Origin: Corticium candelabrum
Taxonomy: Eukaryota > Porifera > Homoscleromorpha > Homosclerophorida > Plakinidae
Length of the DNA: 64,000 nucleotides
Assembly: GCF_963422355.1 (NCBI RefSeq)
Contig: NC_085102.1
Location: 1,706,876-1,770,875, forward strand
Direction: 5' to 3'
Shown here: positions 50,230-61,922 of the stretch, piece after piece
Layout of the letters: each line of letters starts with the position of its first letter
Numbering within the stretch: position 1 is the first letter of the stretch
Position numbers and translations under genes: made by a program
The notes under the pieces: model-generated
Database searches by the model: none
Seen by the model: the letters and a program-made list of their open reading frames with translations, nothing else
Told to the model about the DNA's origin: nothing

Positions 50230-50934
50230 TTGAAACGTTGTCACGGTTTGGGACGGCGAGGAAAGCACAAGGGTACACAAATCACCGGGGTCCGAAATCA
50301 CCAGCAGCTTTGCATCATGGCCGGTGATACGTGTACCCGACATGAGGTCTGGAGCATCGAGTCGACGGTCTGGAATCGCGAGCAAAGCGCGAGGGTACAC
50401 AAATCACCGGGTGCACAAATCCCCGTGACACCGTCATGCAGCTCCAAGCCCTTTCAGATATCGCTCACTCTGGACTGTCTGCGGTCGCTTTAGACGTCAA
50501 AAAAACAGCAAACAGCAAACAGCACCGAGTACGTTCGCATCCATCCAGTACGTTCGCATTCAGTCTCCGTTGTGACACGAGCGCGCAACGCTAGATCCCA
50601 GGACGTCGATCATGGCTGCATGAAATCGAGGCCTGTCGACGTCAACGTTCCCGCGGCCGCGTTTAATCGCTGCTGTAAACATGCAGATTTCACAAACAGC
50701 AACGACTCTAGCTATAGTCTTCGAGTTGTTCCCTACGAAACAAGAGAAGCTATTGAGATAGGATTGCACTGCGTGCATAACAGTCTCGTCTTTAGTGAAG
50801 CGTTTAAAAACAAAATTCGGTCTTTAGATAGCCGATTTCTGGCTACGCGGCACACAGCGACATCAAAGGCCGTTCACCAAACTTCATTTTGCCTGGGTGG
50901 ACGCGGCGGAAATGGGTCTGGCTACTCGAGACTA
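50230..50934. repeat. Right terminal inverted repeat
   Basis: About 705 bp, uninterrupted; it gives the original form of the repeat and so defines the nested insertion on the left. Confidence 0.88.
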
Positions 50935-52320
50935 GTCCCACCTCTCGAATCGCTTTCTGTGCTAATTTTACGCGAAGTGTAATTAGTTTTACTACCAAAA
51001 CCAAAAGTATGACCAAATGCCTCTGACACGAGTCGCCATAACAGAACACTTCCGTTAGCCTTTTGAGATGCCAGACCCGCGCGCAAGGTATCGGCAAACC
51101 CACTTTTACCGATACTAAACTACTATCAAACTCAGTTATGGTGGTGACTGTCAGACAGTGTAAAACTAGATTATATAGTGTTATCAATAATTATATAAAA
51201 TTTTCCCGTAACGTAAACTATGAACAGCATGTCAATGTTGCTTCTTTCATATGCGGACATTATGGCATTCTAAAAGCATTAAATACTCTTGTTGTAGAAG
51301 ACTTTTCAATTTTATCTATGTTGTTCAACTTTATTTGCTAAATCTCTGAATGGTGTCCTCATTTTAGGTAATTTAGTGTATGCAGTCTGACAGTTTTCAT
51401 ACCCCGTTAAAACTGCCAGGTGAATCGAGATCCGATCGCCCCGACTCGATCGCAATCGACAACAGTCCTGTCCACAATGGGAACTGCATTGCGATCAAAG
51501 GGTCGCGATGTATCCTATTCTTATGGATATGTGAGTTTTCTCCATTTCTGGTTAGTTTGTACTCAGCTTTAGACATACTAAAGTTTTCAATTTATCACTA
51601 CTCGATTTCAGTTAACATAACTAGAATTGTTAAATTAAATACTTTTATATAACATTATATCTTTGTTTGCAGCAAATATAAATCAATTACTAAAGATCAA
51701 ATTTAAGTAAAGAGGTTAATGTCTACAGTAAGAAACGCGGAGAGGTCACTACATCTTTATTAGATAGTGAATCAACATGATATTCGTACTCTTCGGTTAC
51801 TTAGCAATGTTTAGAAATGAGGACTTACGTAATGATGCTGACTTACTCATAACTTTGTATTGCACCTATCAGTTTCATATGACGTGTTTAGAAGTTACAT
51901 TAGACGTTCTAATAAGACAATAAAGCCGTGATAAATAAATATACTATTTTATTAATTGACCAGTCAATTGCATCTTTTCAACAGGTATTAATTTAAAAAG
52001 TTATCCATTTAAAGCTTACCACTAGTAATATACAAAATCGCTACTACACTGAAATAATCTAAATTTAAAGATGACGTAACAGGTAGATAAAAATTGTGCT
52101 TGGCCGTGGCATTATGTAATTTACCTCCCTACATATAGTCAAAATTCTTCCCAAGAGGTTCATTGTTTCATATCTATATTTGTCCAAAAGCTCGAGACAA
52201 CAGCTACTACGCCTGACGTGCTAAAGAATTCTTAAAAGACTGTAAATAGAAGCACAACCAAAGAGACCTTTCTGCTAAAGGATTAGTCGATTACAGGAAT
52301 CTACTACAAGTTCGGTTGCA
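50935..52320. other. Unique DNA between transposon and pseudogene F
   Basis: No gene or known repeat seen. It is moderately AT-rich, and no family promoter motif pair was found before F. Confidence 0.4.
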
Positions 52321-55300
52321 ATGCTGATAACTAGTAGAGCAATGAAAATATCTTCGAATGTAAACTTGTTTCAATTTTTGTACTCTATCTATCTTTATCA
52401 GTTGAACAGGTTCAAATCTTTAAAAGAAAAAATTAAGAATCGCACAAAAATGGTTCGAAACAGGCACGATTTGCTAAAGAAGTACGCAAACAAAATGAAA
52501 CGGATTTTGCTTACTTTCAAGTTAACGTAAGAGGATGGCAATCTTTCAGTAGTTGGGAAATCGATGAACCCCGAGTGAAGCAATATGGAAAGGTCGCTTA
52601 CAGCGTCAAGATTAGAAATCGGGAGCAGCATCATTTACTGATCTCAAGAGGTTGTGAATCCTCCCCATTCTTTTATAACAAGCCCGATGTGTTTGGAAGT
52701 TGGTTGTATACTTTTCAAACTAACTCTTGGCAAAAAGTAGATAGTGACAAGTTTCCGCCATTATCTGGAAATCCATTAATGGTTCAAATTTGCTCCAAGG
52801 TTCTTGTTTTTGGAGCACTTGGTACAAACGGTAAACTCAACTCTAGCAAAGCGTGGCTATTTCATACCGTCTCGCTTAATTGGCAGCAAACAGATGTAAC
52901 TGGTGACATTCCTAACTGGTTATCGATCGCGAGTAAAGGCGATTATGTAAATGTCGTTGCAGTTTCACCTCAACAGCCGAAGTCTAAATGCAAATGCGAT
53001 AAATCTTTGATAGTCGTTTCTGAATTATTGCCACATAGAAAATTAACATCGCACGAAGTTCGATGTATAAATCATCGCAACACAGAGCTAAAAATGGATT
53101 AACATCAAATTCACCATTTCAAATGACTCAGACGATCACTTCAAGCTGGCAACTACATATTCAGGTAGCATGTTTCTATATTTTCTCAATGAGAACATTT
53201 TGTGGAAGTACGAAGAGGAAACACGGACAAAGGTATTACAAATTCCCAAATACATACAACTATTTCAAGATGTGAGCAATTCAAAACCATTTGGTTGTGC
53301 AATAATTAAAGAGACCAGTACCTACCTCGTTTTCAACATCCGAGACTCAAACGTACTCGTGTGTGACTTGACACGCAATACATTTGTTATTGTAAGTGGT
53401 ACAAACAACATTCCTGATCGTTGGTACGAAGAAGTAGTGGCTACAGTTGTTGAAGATTCGAATAAAATTATTGTTTTCATAACTGACATTTATGTTGATA
53501 GAACAAGCGTTTGGAAATTCATTTATAGAAATGGAGTTTGGCTTTGGAAAAAATGGCCAGATCCTTTCATTGCACTGTCATCTAGACTACACTCAAGTTA
53601 CGATGTGAAGGATAGCTATTTAACTGTAGTAGGAGGATTCAGCGATAAAACCTTTTCTATGGATATACGCTCTGAACCATTTTCGAATGGACTGATATGA
53701 AACTTAGATCTAGAAAACATGCAGTGGTTGCTAAAAGTAGAAAAAGACGTCTCAGATTTTAAAATTTACAAAGCTACCACGTTTATGAAAAGCTGCTGTT
53801 TAGTTGCGCTTTGCTATTTTGTCGACCAAAAACTTTAGAAACATGGATCTATAATACTTCTGACAACACGTGGAAGTTACTGATAGCAACGTCTTTGGTT
53901 ACATTTCGTCAGCATATGTCTCTTGTAGCGGTCAATTCAACTAATGCAGTTCTATTTGGCGGAAGAATTTCTGCTATGGTAAGCAAAACCGCCCTTAATG
54001 AAACTTGGATATTAACACTTCAACCTAAACTGCAGTGGAGAAAAGTCGAAAGAAACACCAATTACTTTGTTTCACCTAGCGCGCGCTATAGATACGCAGC
54101 GGTCATAATGCAGTCAAAAATGTTTGTATTTGGTGACATGAATGCTTCTATGAATTGTTTGAATGATTTGTGGGTATTTGACGTCGAAACAGAACAATGG
54201 TCAGAAGTGAGAGCTGTCAACGAAGGACCTGATCTCTCAGGCGTGTGGCCTTGTGCTTATTCTGCTGCCTCAACACCGGGTCAACTACTTTTGAGCGTAG
54301 CTTGCGACACCGGCGACCTCTTCGGAATGAGTCTTTGTAAAGACGGAGTAGTGCAGACGTGTATGTTTATTATAAATCTTAGAACGTGGTATCCAATAAC
54401 AACATATCAACAAAACGAAAACTCAGCCAGCTCGCTTGGCGGCATTCTATCAAAAAGTGTTTACTGGAAAGGGTTTCTTGTCATGTTTGACTCAACCGGA
54501 GTAAATATCAAATACTTAGCAGTAAGATGTCCAGCAGGTTTTACTTCAGTCAATATATCAGAAAAACCATGCAATTTTTGTAAGAAAGGATATTACAGAG
54601 AGACGATATTTTCTGATCCAAACTGTGTTCCGTGTCCAGATGGCTTAACAACAGTTAATACCGGAGCTCTGAAAGTCTCAGAGTGCACATTGTGCGATGT
54701 CGATCGTTGTAAATACGGCAAATGTGTTCTGGACTTCACCGAGGGAAGTTTGCGTCCGGCCTGGAAATGTCACGTTGGTTTCACCGGTTCTACATGCCAA
54801 TATCCTACTTACTTTCTCATAGCAGCAGAAATCACTTTATTCGTTGCATTTGCTTCCGCTGGCGTAACAGCTTATTTGTTAGTGTTACACAGGAAAAGAC
54901 TAAGCGAACGCACTTTACGAAAAACGGTAGACGTGTTAACAGATGTATGGCAAATAGATGAAGCTGAAGTGACGTCAGGAGAATTACTTGGATATGGTGC
55001 ATCCGGATCCGTATACAAAGCTTTCTACAGAAATATCGCTGTAGCCGTAAAAAGAATGCTTGGCGTCGGTCTTCCCAAGTCTATAGAAGACTTCGAAACG
55101 GAGATAATGTTTATGAGAACTGTAAGACACAAGAATATCGTTCTCTTCATTAGTGCAGGAAAGTCACAACCTGGAGACGTTCCTTTCCTTGTCATGGAAT
55201 ATATGGAGCGAGGATCTGTAAGAAATGTACTATACGATTTATCGATTGATATCGACTATGAGTGAAAGCTATTATTTGCCATGGATTCAGCCACAGGTAT

Positions 55301-55892
55301 GCATTGTCACTATTTATTCGAACCGCCTCGAATACATCGAGATCTGAAAAGCGATAATCTACTAATAAGCAGAGACTGGACTGTTAAAGTGGCTGATTTC
55401 GGTTTAGGGAGGACCGTTAACGGTAAATTCAGAAAGCACGACAGACAACAGATTAGACGTAAAAACCGTTTGGATCTACAAAATATTTCTCTCCTTTCCA
55501 AAAGAGAGGGTTTATCTTATGCAGGTGTTGGAACAGCGAGATGGCGAGCTCCAGAATTGACTCTCCGAGGGCCATACGATACCGCAGTAGACGTTTACAG
55601 GTATTATGACACCAACTAATTGACCTATTAAAAAGTAGACAGAAGATATTATCAGTAAATTTGTATTTGCAGTTATGGAATTGTTTTGTGGGAAATCTGC
55701 ACAAGACAGCTTCCCTTCAATCAATACAGATTCGACTATGAAGTCACCGATGCTGTTGTTGATATTGAAAGACCGTCAGTTCCTCAAGATTGTCCTCAGC
55801 CGCTAGCCTCGATCATGAAGAACTGCTGGACAACACGACCAGCAAACAGACTCTCCTTTGACCAAGTTATTTCCCAACTTAAATCTCTTTAG
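52321..55892 (+). pseudogene. Pseudogene F: kelch-kinase with five disabling changes
   Basis: Homologous along its whole length to the second half of D and to A. It begins at an ATG (MLITSRAMKISS) equivalent to D's internal start. Breaks: a frameshift between 52400 and 52500; a one-base deletion near 53087; TGA at 53698-53700 where D has Trp; a frameshift near 53820-53830; TGA at 55263-55265 where D has Arg. From 53811 onward the kelch blade, GCC2, EGF, TM and kinase N-lobe are open, and the remaining kinase (HRDLKSDN, DFG, GTARWRAPE) and exon 2 (55673..55892, after a 72-bp GT-AG intron from 55601) are well kept. It probably died recently. It cannot make the full receptor. Confidence 0.88.
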
Positions 55893-58693
55893 CAAGCGTC
55901 TATAGATACCAATTTTGGCAGTTCAGAAGCAGTATTATGGATATTAGTTGCTAAAGGACAATTTATACTTGTGGTATCTAAAATCTTGATATAATGTTGA
56001 GAAATACAATTATTATTCGCTCCACTGCGCTCATTTGAAATGTAGAGTTGCGTAGTTTGCTGTTACCTTTCATTGAAACAAATGTAATTTTTCTATTAAA
56101 TACATTCACGAATTCACATAAAAATGCAATATTATTGTTAGTAACGTATGCATTATGTTGATCATTTTTGAAGGCTTTTCACCACCAAAACTGTTGCACA
56201 GACACAAAAAGTATATTATTATAGTGCGTAAGATGCCATCTTAAAATGATACCGAAAAGGTAGCGTAACTATATGCGTATACCGCAGATTACCCAAACTT
56301 TGTGTGGTCGTGTCTTTTTCAAAGTGTACACGCAAATAAACAGCGACCAGTCGTTTTGCACCAATGTCAATAAAATATGTTTTATACTGTTCATATGTCT
56401 ACACAGTTGGAGACTCCAAGGTCAACGCATGCTGAGTATTCGTCAGCTGCCGTGTGAATGAGTAGTTGATTCACATTATGAAGATTGTCTGTGAATTGAC
56501 TAAATGTCGATTAACTAAATTTTATTAAATTTCTAGCTGATATTGTGGTGAGCTTGGAGTTAGGTAATAGTCTTTTCAATTTCTCCATTTTATGAATCAA
56601 CAGGTTAATCTTTAGTAATTGATATTTTACATCCCTGTATACAGCTTCGGAGAAAATGGCAATAGGGAGGCTTGACTACAGACAACTTAAAGCTTGTGAG
56701 GCCAATTCAAAGCTGTTCTGCCTAACTTGTATTAACAATAGCCACAATAAATGTATCATTCGAAAGCGCAATTAACATGATTTTCAAATGTCTATGGATT
56801 GCAATTTCTGCTTCTACACTGTGGCTACAGCTGCGAATAATGAGTAAGCGACTGTAGTGTACGTGCGCGCGCTAGACAATTAGTCTAATTTCTTACATTC
56901 TTGTATAAAATGTGATCAGCGTTAATTTGTCAGGTGATCGTGTTAATAATATTAAGAAGTCGCGAAAGGGTTGAATGGGTGTGGCCTAGCATGCGTTAAC
57001 ATGTGACCAAACACGTTCATTATATGATCAAATTCCCGAATGTGTATCAAAATCCAATGCTAGAGCGCATTATGTAAACATTTAGTTATTTGATAGAACA
57101 CAATATTTGATGGGATCATCAAAATATATTTGTATGCACTTACAGTATAGTTACTACTAACCAATAATATATATTGCTTTAGTCAATACCTTTTTAATCA
57201 TCTATGCATCAGACCGGATGCTGATTGCATTGTGCCTCTGGCAAATGTCATGTTTCTGGAAACCTGTCCGGCCATGCGGCAGGACTGGATGCTACGACCT
57301 TGCTGGCTAAAGCTTTACCCACCCCTGAGTTACCAAGGATCAAATTCAATCTACCTAAGTAGGCATCGTTTAGGTCTCAGTAGGGGATTATGTTTTGGAT
57401 ACACCGTCTGCATGATTGCCTATGGGTTCACTAAAACTAATTCTGCACCTGTAACACTCAACCTACCCACAGTTTGAACGTCACAGCCTTGTCGGGTCTG
57501 GCTACCAACTGACGACAAGGAACCGCAAGAGACGTGTTGGCCATGTTTCTGGAAGTGGAAGAGATCGAACTATCTAACATTCTTTATGCTAAATACTTTT
57601 CCTGTTTCTCTTCTTATAGATCAAAAGAATGAAGGCTGACACTACTTTCCGTTCAATTTTATTGCGGTGTAGCCTCACTTTCTGTGAGATAAGAAAAGAT
57701 CAAGTTTGCTGAAAGAAAACAGATTCTAGCATCCTATAGATACTTTCGTTATATTTAGCGAACTCATTTTAAGGCGTAAAATAAAGAATCCCTCGTCAGC
57801 TATTACAGCTGTTTAGTTTGGGTGTAGTTTACTTTGAAGATATCCTAACCTACGTATGTTTCTTTGCTATAGGCCGAGATTAGCATTCATGAGTCGCCAA
57901 GCGCATGTGTAATGAAGATTTCAGTAGGTTTTAAGATCAACTCGTTTTGAAGCGTTAAATATAGTGTTTTCAAAAGGTGTTAAAAGGAATTTCTAAAACA
58001 AACCAATCTTCTTTTCTGATAGATACTCCGGACGTATCTATCTATTTTTTCATTTCTATATTTAACAATCAAATTTGAAAGTGGTTGTCCGCATTTAATA
58101 TTTTCCTCAAATCAATAAGACGTTAGGCTTAAGAAATAGCCGTTTAGGATTATGATTGATAAGAGTAAAATTTTTATAATATTGCATATGACAAGAGTCA
58201 GTTGTAACCTATTATTCCAGTTATTGATAGCAAAGGTTATATATAGCTACTACTAGTATACTGCTACTTTAATTGGTGGAGGGAACTTTGCTGTCGACGA
58301 TTAAGGAAACTGCATCAATAATTGTGCAATGGATGCTTGACAAAAAACATCGCCTAGTCTGTTCCCAGTGCGGCTCGGATTCCATCAACGGTACGGCAAC
58401 GCTAAAAGTCGCAGTTTGCGTCAAGATACTCTCAGTGCCATTGCTGTTACGCTGCACTGCCAACCTTGAACTGTGAGGAGTGCATCACGAACATGGTGTA
58501 ACAGCCTACGTCGATTATACTGCTTTTAGGGTTACCAGCAGCCGCTCTTATTATTAATTGTTTAAGCACTTTACAATATCCTACCTACTACAGTATATAT
58601 GCACCGCCTCTGTTCGGCTCGAGCTCTTATAACGATCACCCAGACGACCTCTGGGTGATCTACACTTCTTCTTTCATTGGTTTTAGTATTCCC
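55893..58693. other. Cassette spacer between F and U2 copy 3
   Basis: No gene. It aligns with 1896-4395 and 25543-28063, but with more indels, so this cassette separated earlier. Confidence 0.55.
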
Positions 58694-58884
58694 CGGGATG
58701 CACTGAACCCAGAAGTAGTGCAAAACTGGGACAATGCGCGGGAAGGGCGCAGCAAGCTGCCATCCGTGTCCCAAGCTCCAAAGATTGAGTTAATCTTGGA
58801 GTCGAGCTATGCCCGACGTCTCAGAGATTAAACTGAGAAGAACAGATACTACACTTGATCTTAGCCAAAAGGCCGAGAAGCGAT
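58694..58884 (-). ncRNA. U2: U2 snRNA, copy 3
   Basis: About 191 nt with the same 5' end, GUAGUA branch-site sequence, intact stem IIa (UCUCAG/CUGAGA), Sm-like site AAUCUUUGG, and stem IV. Stem IIb reads GUCGGGC/GCUCGAC: compared with copy 2 (GCCGGGC/GCUCGGC) both partners changed and pairing is kept, which indicates selection on structure. Likely functional. Confidence 0.95.
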
Positions 58885-58926
58885 AATCAACCATGGGAGG
58901 TGCGCTCATCATATTGAAGTGTGATG

Positions 58927-58970
58927 AACTGACACTTGTGGGTGATGAAGTGATCGTTTTCGATCGATTT
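58927..58970 (-). promoter_or_regulatory. Conserved proximal block of U2 copy 3
   Basis: Same block as 4629-4672 at the same distance (43-86 bp upstream), with few changes although the surrounding DNA has diverged more. This strengthens the PSE reading. Confidence 0.5.
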
Positions 58971-59085
58971 GACTTGTTGGCCTTGCAGTATCGGTTATTT
59001 CTGCAGTGCTGTAGTAGACAAGGAGCGTAGGCAATGTTGGAGCCGTCGTTTGTAAACGTACTGTCTTTACGTTTTGGGCGTGGCT

Positions 59086-60068
59086 TGTTGAGTTGTGGCG
59101 AATACGTTTCAAGAACGTCGCGCAACTTCTCGACTGCGTGCAAAGGTTGGGGTCGTCGTCCTTTCACGTAAATGTCTGCCGTACGAGCTCAAAAGCAAAG
59201 CCAGTTCACGAAAAAGGATAGTCACGGGCAAGTGGGCGTGTCCACTTTTAACAACCTTTATCTCATTTGATCAAATTGGAAATTCACAGTGAATACGTGT
59301 ACATATCAAAGTGTAGTGCAGCTGTCGCCTTGCAGAATATGTAGATAATTATCAAACACAATTACTAAATGATTTATGTTATGTTTATACAAATCAACAT
59401 CAATTACTTATTAATTGACTTTGCAGCTCGATTTCCTTTATCCAACATATTTCAGTGACTGTGTGCAAAATTTTCAGAAACTGATAAAGAGATATTACGA
59501 TCATATGCATGAGGTCAGAGGCTTAACAATCGTGCGAGCGAGGCGCCAATTCTAAATTTAACATTACTTTACTTTAAAGTTACGTACAAGTATTAAGTTT
59601 TGAATCAATTAGATATTTAGCATCCTGTCAGCACTCTGCTGATGTTGTGCATGTGTTTGTAATATTTACCGTCATGCGAATGATGGATGTAGATAACATT
59701 TTTAATGTGCAGTGTATGTATATAGTATTGTTTTAAATAAGAAATTAATTATCAAAAATCTGAATTGTTTAGAATTGATTAATCACTAATCTGGCATCAA
59801 TTTCGTATACAGAAATCCTATATTTGATTTTAGAAAGTAACTGATACAATTGAAACTAATTTTTTTGACAACATCGAGAGTAGTACCTTAAAATTATGTA
59901 CTTATTTCTTTCTTTCTTTATTTTTTTATTTACGGTATTAAAATTAAAGTATTAATTTAAATTAAAGATCTAAAATGTGTTAATAGAAATTGTTATTATA
60001 AATGCACTGTTTAAATGTTGAGCAATTACAAGTATTGATAATGGCGCAAATAAAATTGAGTTGCTGTT
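59086..60068. other. Intergenic DNA beyond U2 copy 3
   Basis: Diverged cassette sequence to about 59880 (matching 4800-5560), then AT-rich DNA without visible features. Confidence 0.45.
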
Positions 60069-60170
60069 GATATGATAGATTGATACGTCTCCATGAGAAA
60101 GCGCAAGGTCAGGAATTTGCAAATTTTTTCATGTCCAGACTTTTATGCTCTTGTTCTCTCAGACCGCGAA
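60069..60170 (-). pseudogene. Possible kelch relic
   Basis: About 100 bp resemble gene E at 41281-41390 in the same orientation (shared ATTGATAC.TCTCC, AAGGTCAGGA against AAGATCAGGA, TTTTTCATGTCCA against CTTTTCCATATCCA). The minus strand reads SLDMKKFANS where kelch members have VWTWKK-type blades. Weak but positionally consistent. Confidence 0.4.
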
Positions 60171-60438
60171 TTGTATGTAAAGGTGAAGATCTATTCTGAT
60201 TGTCACCGACGCTAGACAGTACGCCATACCCTCTTTAGGAGTATGGCAAGAAGTGGGTACGGGAGTTCTCAAATATGGTTTTTAAAAATATCGTTTTGTA
60301 TTGCCGAGATCTATATAAATGCTCCTCTTTCTCGCTTGGGATTGCATGCAAGCAATGATAATGAAATATTTTGTAGGGTCTAGTATCTTCCCCCGTCGAA
60401 GGGGCACACCTCCCTAGGCGCCAGATACGGAAATGTAA

Positions 60439-60771
60439 TCTAGAGTATATAACAGCAGAATTGTCTCTGCCATAAATCACCGATTCACTGCAAACGGAGG
60501 TATAACCGCAAAAACCGTTGCTTTAACAACGATCAAAGCCCTGCGACAGCAGGCAATGAATATCGGACTCAAGGGATACTCTCGCCTACGAAAACAGGAT
60601 CTTGTAGCGCTTATCTCTGAAATTCGAGGCCCAGAGAATGGAGGTGTAACTCCCAAACCCGTTGTTTTAACAACGATCAAAGCTCCGCTACAACAGGACA
60701 AGAACATCGGACTCAAGGGATATTCTCACTCGCAAAAAGGAGAACTTGTAGAGTTTATCTCTAAATCCTGA
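60439..60771 (+). CDS. Small ORF with tandem Rho_N/SAP-like repeat
   Basis: An open frame of 110 codons holds two copies of a 48-codon (144-bp) unit: NGGxTxK, LTTIKA, then NIGLKGYSRLRKQDLVALI and NIGLKGYSHSQKGELVEFI. The GYS..K..LV.x(I/L) helix-turn pattern resembles Rho-termination-factor N-terminal or SAP-like nucleic-acid-binding helices. The first ATG in frame (60556) lies inside repeat 1, so the true start is upstream, perhaps in another exon (acceptor-like AACAG at 60450-60454), or the frame is a relic. Function unknown; it could belong to a mobile element or virus-derived insert. Confidence 0.4.
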   Translation, partial: SRVYNSRIVSAINHRFTANGGITAKTVALTTIKALRQQAMNIGLKGYSRLRKQDLVALISEIRGPENGGVTPKPVVLTTIKAPLQQDKNIGLKGYSHSQKGELVEFISKS

Positions 60772-60780
60772 GACTTAGAG

Positions 60781-60966
60781 ATGTCTCAACGAATACAACG
60801 TGCCACTCAAACTGGGCGCTACCCAGCTTTGCGTGGTGTAGTATACAACCCAGAGCAATATCATGCCGATCTACAAAAAATCGCGAATATCAGACGTTTT
60901 CCTGCACGCCAAGAAGATGGTGAAAGAGCTCCAAAATATTCAATATCTTTTAACCAGTTTTCATAG
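60781..60966 (+). CDS. Hypothetical small ORF
   Basis: 61 codons from an ATG nine bases after the Rho_N-like frame stops (MSQRIQRATQTGRYPALRG, Arg-rich). An overlapping frame (60863-61111) is also basic. I recognise neither. The tight spacing to the preceding ORF is the only support. Confidence 0.2.
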   Translation: MSQRIQRATQTGRYPALRGVVYNPEQYHADLQKIANIRRFPARQEDGERAPKYSISFNQFS

Positions 60967-61111
60967 GTTTCGAAGCAAGATGTTTCGTAAACCTCTGACG
61001 ACACGCATCGTGAAGAAAGGAGCCGCCATACTTGAGAAGCAAGACAGCGAACAGGAAAGGACGAACAAAAGACGTAGGATTCTGACATTCAGATTCCGTC
61101 CTGAGGTATGA

Positions 61112-61922
61112 GGTGCCTTCACCGACAGGATAATAAAAAGTTTGCAAACCGCCTGCAGACGTCATTCTACCTTAGCTATTCGTGTCAACAATTGCAGAAA
61201 ACTAGCTCCTAGTACACCCAGCTAGATATAGCTAAGATCTATCACGACATTATGATCAATTGGAAACAGCGCCAGAGGCACCCCTGTCGTGGGAGCAGCA
61301 TTCATGACAGCATGACGTTATGGCAAGTGCAAGTATAAAAGATTAAGATTCAAATGAAAGAGCAACAAATTGTTACAGATGATCCTGGGGAGGAATCAAG
61401 TGATCCGGTGGATATAGGGAGGTGAGAGCCTCAAAGGGGATGTGGAGACGATGGATGATGATAAGTTGTTTGGGTAGTCAATGGTTTTAGAGTACTACAG
61501 AATGCTAATTGTTAGAAGGTGCGTGTGATGAAAGATGCGCACGCGTAGGATTACCTTTAGAAGTGTGCGCTTGTTCAGTTCAGTCTTGTGGCATTAGGCG
61601 TATCGATAGAGACAGAAATCATTACTATTGATCAGGTTTCTAAAAGCATTAGAGAAATATCCGTGCTTGTGAAAGTGGGTAGTAATTAATAAATTAAGCT
61701 ACACATACAACTTCAGATATAAGACTAGCGATATTTTATCAAAGTAAATCATGTTATGGTTATAAATATATACTACAAATCTTTAAATAATCAAATCTGT
61801 ACAGTATTCAATAGTAAAAAATAAAAATACCAATCGCATGTGACCACCAAGTCAAAAAATAATGTTATATACAAGAGTCTGTATTCAAAGTAACAGATAA
61901 GAGACGTTCGTGGTAAACTGAT
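61112..61922. other. Intergenic DNA
   Basis: No gene or repeat recognised between the small ORFs and the 3' end of the protease gene. Confidence 0.4.

Noticed and set aside
53698..55265. TGA read as an amino acid (recoding) in F and the transposase
   Set aside because: F also has three frameshifts and the intact paralogs B, D and E have no internal TGA, so ordinary decay is simpler.
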